DNA of 64,000 nucleotides, taken from positions 62,001 to 126,000 of the forward strand of contig WGMA01000004.1 of NCBI GenBank assembly GCA_016125285.1, in the 5' to 3' direction. A program made the translations under genes and the position numbers. Origin of the DNA: Phycisphaera sp. Its GTDB lineage: Bacteria; Planctomycetota; Phycisphaerae; Phycisphaerales; Zrk34. Below, piece after piece: positions 59,714-64,000 of this stretch (position 1 is its first letter; each line of letters opens with the position of its first letter). The notes under the pieces were generated by a model. It was given only the letters and a program-made list of their open reading frames with translations. It searched no databases and was not told the DNA's origin.

Positions 59714-61837
59714 CTACTTCGTGCCGGCGTCGCGCCGCACGCGCCGCGACATCCAGATGTCGGACTTGCCCTTGCCGCCGTCGCGATCCGAGTGGAAGTA
59801 CAGCGTCGCGCCATCGCGGGACAGCGACGGCTCGGTGTCCCACTGGTCGCTGCTGAGCGCGTCGATCCTGACGGGTTCGGACCACGGCGCGGTGAGCGCG
59901 GGGCGCGAGCTCATCCACAGGTCCGGCGCCATCCTGCCGGCCTTCTCGCGGTGTGAACTGAACAGCAGCACGAGCCCGTCCGAAGACAGCTCCGGTGAGA
60001 TCTCGGCGTACGCGGTGTTGACCGGGTCGCCGAGGTTGGTGGGCGTCGACCACGGCGCGTCGCGCGACGCTCGGGTGGACATCCACAGGTCGCGCGTCGC
60101 GCTGCCCTCGCGGTCCGAGCAGAGCACCAGCGCCAGACCGTCGCCCGAAATGCTCGGCTGCAGGTCGTTCTTGTCCGAATTGATCGACATCGCCTCGGGC
60201 TCGCCCCAGGGCTCATCGGGCGACACGCGTGTCGACACCCACAGATCAACGCTCCCGGCGCCGCCCGGCCGAGACGACTCGAACACCATCACCAGGCCGT
60301 CGGCGGTGACGCTGGGACCGAGGTCAGGGAAACGCGTGTTGACCGTCGGACCGAGGTTGACCGGTTCGCCCCAGGGCTCGTTGATCGACGCGCGCCTGGA
60401 CTCCCACAGGTCGTTCGAGCCAAGCCCGCCCGGCCGGTGCGACCCGAACACGAAGGTGCGTTGATCGTCGCACACATCGCCCCAGCCGTCCTGGTCCGGC
60501 GTGTTGAGCGCCGCGACGTTGACCGGCTCGGTCCACACGTACTCGTCCGAGGTCAGCACCTCGATCGGAGTGGGGCTGGCCGCCGCGTCAGGTCGGTCGG
60601 GGATGGCGGGCGGCTCGGTGACGGGCACGCCGCTGTTCACCGACGCGGATGGATCGATGTTCTTCGGCGCGTGGTCGGCGTTGAGCAGGATATAGGTCGG
60701 CACGGCGACGATCGCGACAGCCGCCGCGATCGCGACCCACCGCATCACGCCGGGCTTGACGGGCGGCGCGGCCGCTTGACTCGCACGTTTGGCGACGGGG
60801 ATGTCCCGCACGTCCGGCACGCTCGGCTTGCCGCGGTTCAGCACCGCCTCGAGCGCGGCGATCACCTCCGCGCACGAGGCGTAGCGATCGTCGGGCTGCT
60901 TGGCCATCATGCGATCGAGCACGTCCTGCAGGCCCGCGGGCATCCCGTCGGGCAGGCGCGGGATCGGTTCCTGCACGTGCGCCATCATCGTGCCCAGCGG
61001 CGTGTCGCGGTAATACGGGTACTGGTTCGTCAGCAGCCGGTACAGCGTGCAGCCGAGCGAGTAGATGTCGCCGCGCTGATCGACGGACTTGGCGTCCATG
61101 CCCTGCTCGGGCGGCATGTACGCGGCGGTGCCCATCGACGCGTCGGTCTGCGTGAGCGTCTGGAAGTCGCCGCCGGCGATCTCGTGCTCGATCCGCGCCA
61201 GGCCCATGTCGAGGATCTTGATCACGCCGTCGTTATCGAGCAGCAGGTTGCCGGGCTTGATGTCGCGATGGATCACCCCGCGCGAGTGCGCGTACGCGAG
61301 CCCCGTCGCGGCCTGAATCGCGTAGTAGATCGCGTCGTCGACCGGCAGCGGCGCCTCGCGCTCGGTGAGGATCGCGCCGACGTCCTTGCCCTCGACGCAC
61401 TCCATCACGAGGTAGAGCGCGTCGTCGTTGTGACCGGCGTCGTGCGCCGTGACGATGTTCGGGTGCGACAGCGCCCCCGCCGCACGCACCTCGCGCAGGA
61501 ACCGCTGGACGGTCTGGTCGTCATCCCCGGCCGACGGCGGCAGCACCTTCAACGCCACCTCGCGGTGCATCACGCGGTGCCGCGCCCGATACACCGCGCC
61601 CATGCCGCCCTGCCCGAGCTTTTCGAGAATCACGTAATCCCCGATCACCAGCCCCGCGGGATTGCCGCTCGAGACGATCTTCGCCTGGTGCTCGGTCAGC
61701 ACACCCTTCGATGTCATTGCTTTGGTCAGTTCGAGGACAGACACATCGGGCGGGCACTCGGCCGTCAGCTCCGCCGCGGCCCTGTCGTCGACAATGCCCA
61801 GACGCGTCAGTTCCGAGATGACGTCGGCGGGATCCAT
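59714..61837 (-). CDS. Transmembrane Ser/Thr kinase with PD40 propeller
   Basis: This 707-residue protein has a short N-terminal helical region, a Hanks-type kinase at about 67-340 (GQGGMG, K97, HRDIKPGN at 190-197, and DMG instead of DFG at 210-212), one membrane helix near 365-385, and an extracytoplasmic part with about five PD40/WD40-like repeats of the form DGLxLxFxSxR...DLWxSxR...PWxxPxxLG. The propeller probably binds an envelope ligand. GGAG precedes the ATG at 61837. No partner substrate gene is evident. Confidence 0.9.
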   Translation of the reverse strand: MDPADVISELTRLGIVDDRAAAELTAECPPDVSVLELTKAMTSKGVLTEHQAKIVSSGNPAGLVIGDYVILEKLGQGGMGAVYRARHRVMHREVALKVLPPSAGDDDQTVQRFLREVRAAGALSHPNIVTAHDAGHNDDALYLVMECVEGKDVGAILTEREAPLPVDDAIYYAIQAATGLAYAHSRGVIHRDIKPGNLLLDNDGVIKILDMGLARIEHEIAGGDFQTLTQTDASMGTAAYMPPEQGMDAKSVDQRGDIYSLGCTLYRLLTNQYPYYRDTPLGTMMAHVQEPIPRLPDGMPAGLQDVLDRMMAKQPDDRYASCAEVIAALEAVLNRGKPSVPDVRDIPVAKRASQAAAPPVKPGVMRWVAIAAAVAIVAVPTYILLNADHAPKNIDPSASVNSGVPVTEPPAIPDRPDAAASPTPIEVLTSDEYVWTEPVNVAALNTPDQDGWGDVCDDQRTFVFGSHRPGGLGSNDLWESRRASINEPWGEPVNLGPTVNTRFPDLGPSVTADGLVMVFESSRPGGAGSVDLWVSTRVSPDEPWGEPEAMSINSDKNDLQPSISGDGLALVLCSDREGSATRDLWMSTRASRDAPWSTPTNLGDPVNTAYAEISPELSSDGLVLLFSSHREKAGRMAPDLWMSSRPALTAPWSEPVRIDALSSDQWDTEPSLSRDGATLYFHSDRDGGKGKSDIWMSRRVRRDAGTK

Positions 61838-61991
61838 ACGTGTGGCGGCTCCGGCGCGGGCACGACAGTCCCCGCGGGGTCACATGATCCGGCAGACCAT
61901 TTCGCGTGTAGCCTGAGAACGCAGCCCAATGATACCAGCATCCGGTCGAGACCGAGCGGAAGACTTTCAGCCGCCGGCGCGATCCGTGCGA

Positions 61992-62342
61992 TCACGCGTG
62001 CGCCATGACGTTGACGATCACGCCGTTGGGGTCCTTGACGAAGAACCGGCGCACGCCCCAGGGTTCGGTCGTGATCGGGTAGACGATGTCGAGGCCCTGC
62101 GCGACCGCCTTGGCGTGCGCGGCGTTGACGTCGTCGACCTCGACGGACATGTTCGGCAGCGGCGTCTCGGTCGGCGGCTTCTGCAGCACCGTCACCTGCG
62201 CGGTGGGGTTCGCCGACGACACGAACGTCATGATCCAGCCCATGTCCATCGCCAGCTCGAGGCCGAGGAACTCGGTGTAGAAAGCGCGGCTCTCGTCCAT
62301 GCGGTCCGAGGTGATGTCGGGCACGACGCGTTTGATGCTCAT
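61992..62342 (-). CDS. VOC-family (glyoxalase-like) protein
   Basis: This 116-residue vicinal-oxygen-chelate protein has the fold pattern SRAFYTEFLGLEL, VEVDDVNAAHAKAVAQG and RRFFVKDPNGVIVNVMAH. The last includes the usual DPxGxxxxV motif of glyoxalase/bleomycin-resistance relatives. A single VOC unit normally dimerises. The substrate is unknown. AGGAAA precedes the ATG. Confidence 0.88.
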   Translation of the reverse strand: MSIKRVVPDITSDRMDESRAFYTEFLGLELAMDMGWIMTFVSSANPTAQVTVLQKPPTETPLPNMSVEVDDVNAAHAKAVAQGLDIVYPITTEPWGVRRFFVKDPNGVIVNVMAHA

Positions 62343-62447
62343 GGCGAGTTTCCTGTAGAGGGTCCCGGCGGATCGGCCCGACGCGCGAACGCGCGAAGGC
62401 GATGTGCGGACAATTGTCCGTCGACGGCCGTGGGTGTCAACCGACGC

Positions 62448-62795
62448 TCAGCCCGGCATCGCTTCGATGCGCACGCCGAGCGGGAATCGGACGGTGACCG
62501 CCGCGTAGAAGTCCGGGCCGAAGTTGCGGATCTGGTCGCGCTTGAGCTCGGCGACCTCCAGCGCGCCGGACCACACCAGCGCCTCACCCTCGGTGTCGAC
62601 GGTGCGGGCGAGCAGGTACGCTTTTTCCTGGCTGTGGCCGCACACCTTCTGCAGCAGCTCGATCACGTACGCGTAGGTGTGCTCGTCGTCGTCCTCGATG
62701 ATCACGGCGTACGGCGGCTGCGTCTTCGGCTTCTCGTCGGCGCGCGGATCGGTCCGCGTGTCGGTGTCCGTGGCTGGAGCGGTCTTGGTCGTCAT
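62448..62795 (-). CDS. clpS: ATP-dependent Clp protease adaptor ClpS
   Basis: This 115-residue protein has a charged, disordered N-terminus of about 30 residues and then a ClpS core: PYAVIIEDDDEHTYAYVIEL, the second helix HSQEKAYLLARTVDTEG, and AELKRDQIRNFGPD. ClpS binds N-degron substrates and hands them to ClpA/ClpC. The canonical substrate-pocket Asp residues and the H-T-Y motif are present. It starts 20 bases after the upstream secreted-protein gene and lacks a ribosome site, so it may be cotranscribed. Confidence 0.88.
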   Translation of the reverse strand: MTTKTAPATDTDTRTDPRADEKPKTQPPYAVIIEDDDEHTYAYVIELLQKVCGHSQEKAYLLARTVDTEGEALVWSGALEVAELKRDQIRNFGPDFYAAVTVRFPLGVRIEAMPG

Positions 62796-62814
62796 GTTGA
62801 GTGCGCGGCGAGCG

Positions 62815-64000
62815 TCACGGCGCGGCTTTGGCCGGGGTGTAGCGGAAGTTCCTGAAGTACGTGTCCCAGCCCCAGATGCCGATCTTGCCGGACTTGCGGT
62901 TGCTGAGGATCTTGTCGACGACGAGCACGGGCTCCTTGCCGTCATTGACGTACGCCTTGACGGTCTCGCCGCGGATGACGACGCGGAGGTGGAACCACGC
63001 GTCGACCTTCACGTCGGCGCCGGACTCGTACTTGCCCGGGAAGCGCCTGCGCAGGGCGTCCCACGTGCAGCCGGGCGTGCCGGGGCTGTGGTACTGGACG
63101 GTGTTGTTGTGCTTCGGCGTGCCGGAGTTGAACGGCCGAAGGTAGACGCTGTCGTAGTTGTCGACGTCTTCGGCGCGGAACGCGAGTCCGCTGAATGTCT
63201 TCGAGGCGATGTCGCACTCGATGACGCCGTCGGTCATCGTCACGCCGGGCAGCAGCGCCAGTCCCTCTTCGGACTTGAGCCACATGACCTGCTCGCCCTT
63301 GAAGTCCGCGGTCTTCAGCGCGCCGTTGAGTTCCTTCCACGGCAGCGTCTTGAGGTCGAGCCTGACCGGATCGAGCAGCGCCATCGGCGCCTCGGGCGCG
63401 GCGGGCTGGCCGGACTGGTCGGGCGCGGCGGGATCGATCGACGCGCCCGGCGGCGGCTTGACCGCGAGGATCGGCTTCGCGTCGGCGGTCTTGCCTGCGC
63501 CCGACACGAGCGTCAGCGTGTGGTAGACGACCGGCGAGTCGCCGACGGCCAGCGCCAGTCGCTTGTTGGAGTCGGTGCGGATGAACAGGTTCGGGTCGAC
63601 CTGCGTGATCTTGCCGGACCAGTCGATCAGCGGCTCGCCGTCGAGCGTCGCGGCGAGTGTCACGTCGCTGCCGTCGCGCTTCACCGCGACGGTCGCCACG
63701 TACCGATGATTGTTCTGCAGCGTACCGGGCCGGAAGCTCGCGGGGTTGTCGCTCGATCGCGTCGGGGCGCGATTGACGCGTGCGAACCCGTGCGCCGCGC
63801 CGCCCCAGGCGGACAGCTCGAGCAGACACTGCTTGTCGCCGAGCGGCACGATCAGGCCGACGGTCTGGTCGCCCGACGCACGCGTAAACTCGAAACGGAC
63901 CTCGTAGCCGCCGGTCAGGTCGACGGGGACCTCGAGGATCGCGAAGCGGTTGACGTTCTGCGCGGCCACGCCGTCGTCGGTGCGCGACCACTGCCCCACC
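62815..64000 (-). CDS. DUF1080-like secreted protein, 5' end outside the window
   Basis: The visible 395 residues run off the right edge, so the N-terminus is missing. There are two concanavalin-like regions joined by a Pro/Ala-rich linker. The C-terminal one (YDSVYLRPFNSG, WFHLRVVIRGETVKAYVN, GKIGIWGWDTYFRNFRY) matches DUF1080/3-keto-disaccharide hydrolase-like domains. It probably acts on or binds carbohydrate in the envelope. Confidence 0.75.
   Translation of the reverse strand, partial: VGQWSRTDDGVAAQNVNRFAILEVPVDLTGGYEVRFEFTRASGDQTVGLIVPLGDKQCLLELSAWGGAAHGFARVNRAPTRSSDNPASFRPGTLQNNHRYVATVAVKRDGSDVTLAATLDGEPLIDWSGKITQVDPNLFIRTDSNKRLALAVGDSPVVYHTLTLVSGAGKTADAKPILAVKPPPGASIDPAAPDQSGQPAAPEAPMALLDPVRLDLKTLPWKELNGALKTADFKGEQVMWLKSEEGLALLPGVTMTDGVIECDIASKTFSGLAFRAEDVDNYDSVYLRPFNSGTPKHNNTVQYHSPGTPGCTWDALRRRFPGKYESGADVKVDAWFHLRVVIRGETVKAYVNDGKEPVLVVDKILSNRKSGKIGIWGWDTYFRNFRYTPAKAAP

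Overview
The window is about two thirds G+C and reads as a chromosome segment from a planctomycete, most likely of the class Phycisphaerae. The clues are two pseudopilins with the [14 protein letters not shown]-type N-terminus usual in that class, a lipoprotein sulfatase, DUF1080-type and PQQ-propeller secreted proteins, several Hanks-type Ser/Thr kinases fused to sensor or cyclase domains, and short housekeeping operons scattered among many orphan genes. No rRNA, CRISPR array, transposase or phage gene was seen. Species cannot be named from sequence alone.

Layout. 1-7.8 kb: nadD, tRNA-Arg(TCG), a degenerate receiver protein, a very large secreted methyltransferase-like/PQQ/LamG protein, a pseudopilin, and an ExbB-ExbD pair. 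7.9-13.3 kb: two paralogous small zinc-ribbon proteins flanking a lipoprotein sulfatase, a secreted FAD oxidoreductase, and a secreted repeat protein. 13.4-17.4 kb: an overlapping three-gene phosphorelay (REC-PAS histidine kinase and two response regulators). 17.4-26.4 kb: a GHL10-like protein, a six-BON-domain membrane protein, an acetamidase/formamidase, a cyclase-kinase fusion, a response regulator, a DUF1570 protein, a lipoprotein and a small zinc-binding protein. 26.4-34.6 kb: murD, a membrane protein, a tandem array of four paralogues of a family I do not recognise, serS with an overlapping GNAT gene, and a second pseudopilin. 34.7-46.9 kb: an OppF-like ATPase, a kinase-REC-PAS protein next to an FHA/PP2C phosphatase, a UPF0173 hydrolase, a LolD/MacB-like ABC pair, a ferritin-like protein, pheA and a membrane protein. 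47-53.7 kb: a sigma-70 factor with a long leader, a candidate structured ncRNA, a secreted esterase, mnmA, and an enlarged RNase HII-like protein divergent from it. 53.7-56.7 kb is a repeat-rich accessory stretch with two genes of lower G+C. 56.8-64 kb: small secreted proteins, an esterase, a kinase with a PD40 sensor, a VOC protein, clpS and a truncated DUF1080-like gene.

How it works together. Much of the window is signalling: three Ser/Thr kinases, one FHA/PP2C phosphatase, one histidine kinase, four receiver proteins and one sigma factor. Another large part is exported or envelope protein (sulfatase, esterases, DUF1080, BON, PQQ).

The least explained signals are the four-gene paralogue array at 28.8-31.9 kb, in which at least three copies have their own promoter-like sequence; a recurring arrangement in which a -10 hexamer lies 6-8 bases upstream of the start codon, which implies leaderless mRNAs; a hairpin-rich candidate ncRNA at about 48.45-48.60 kb; and several families of intergenic inverted repeats.
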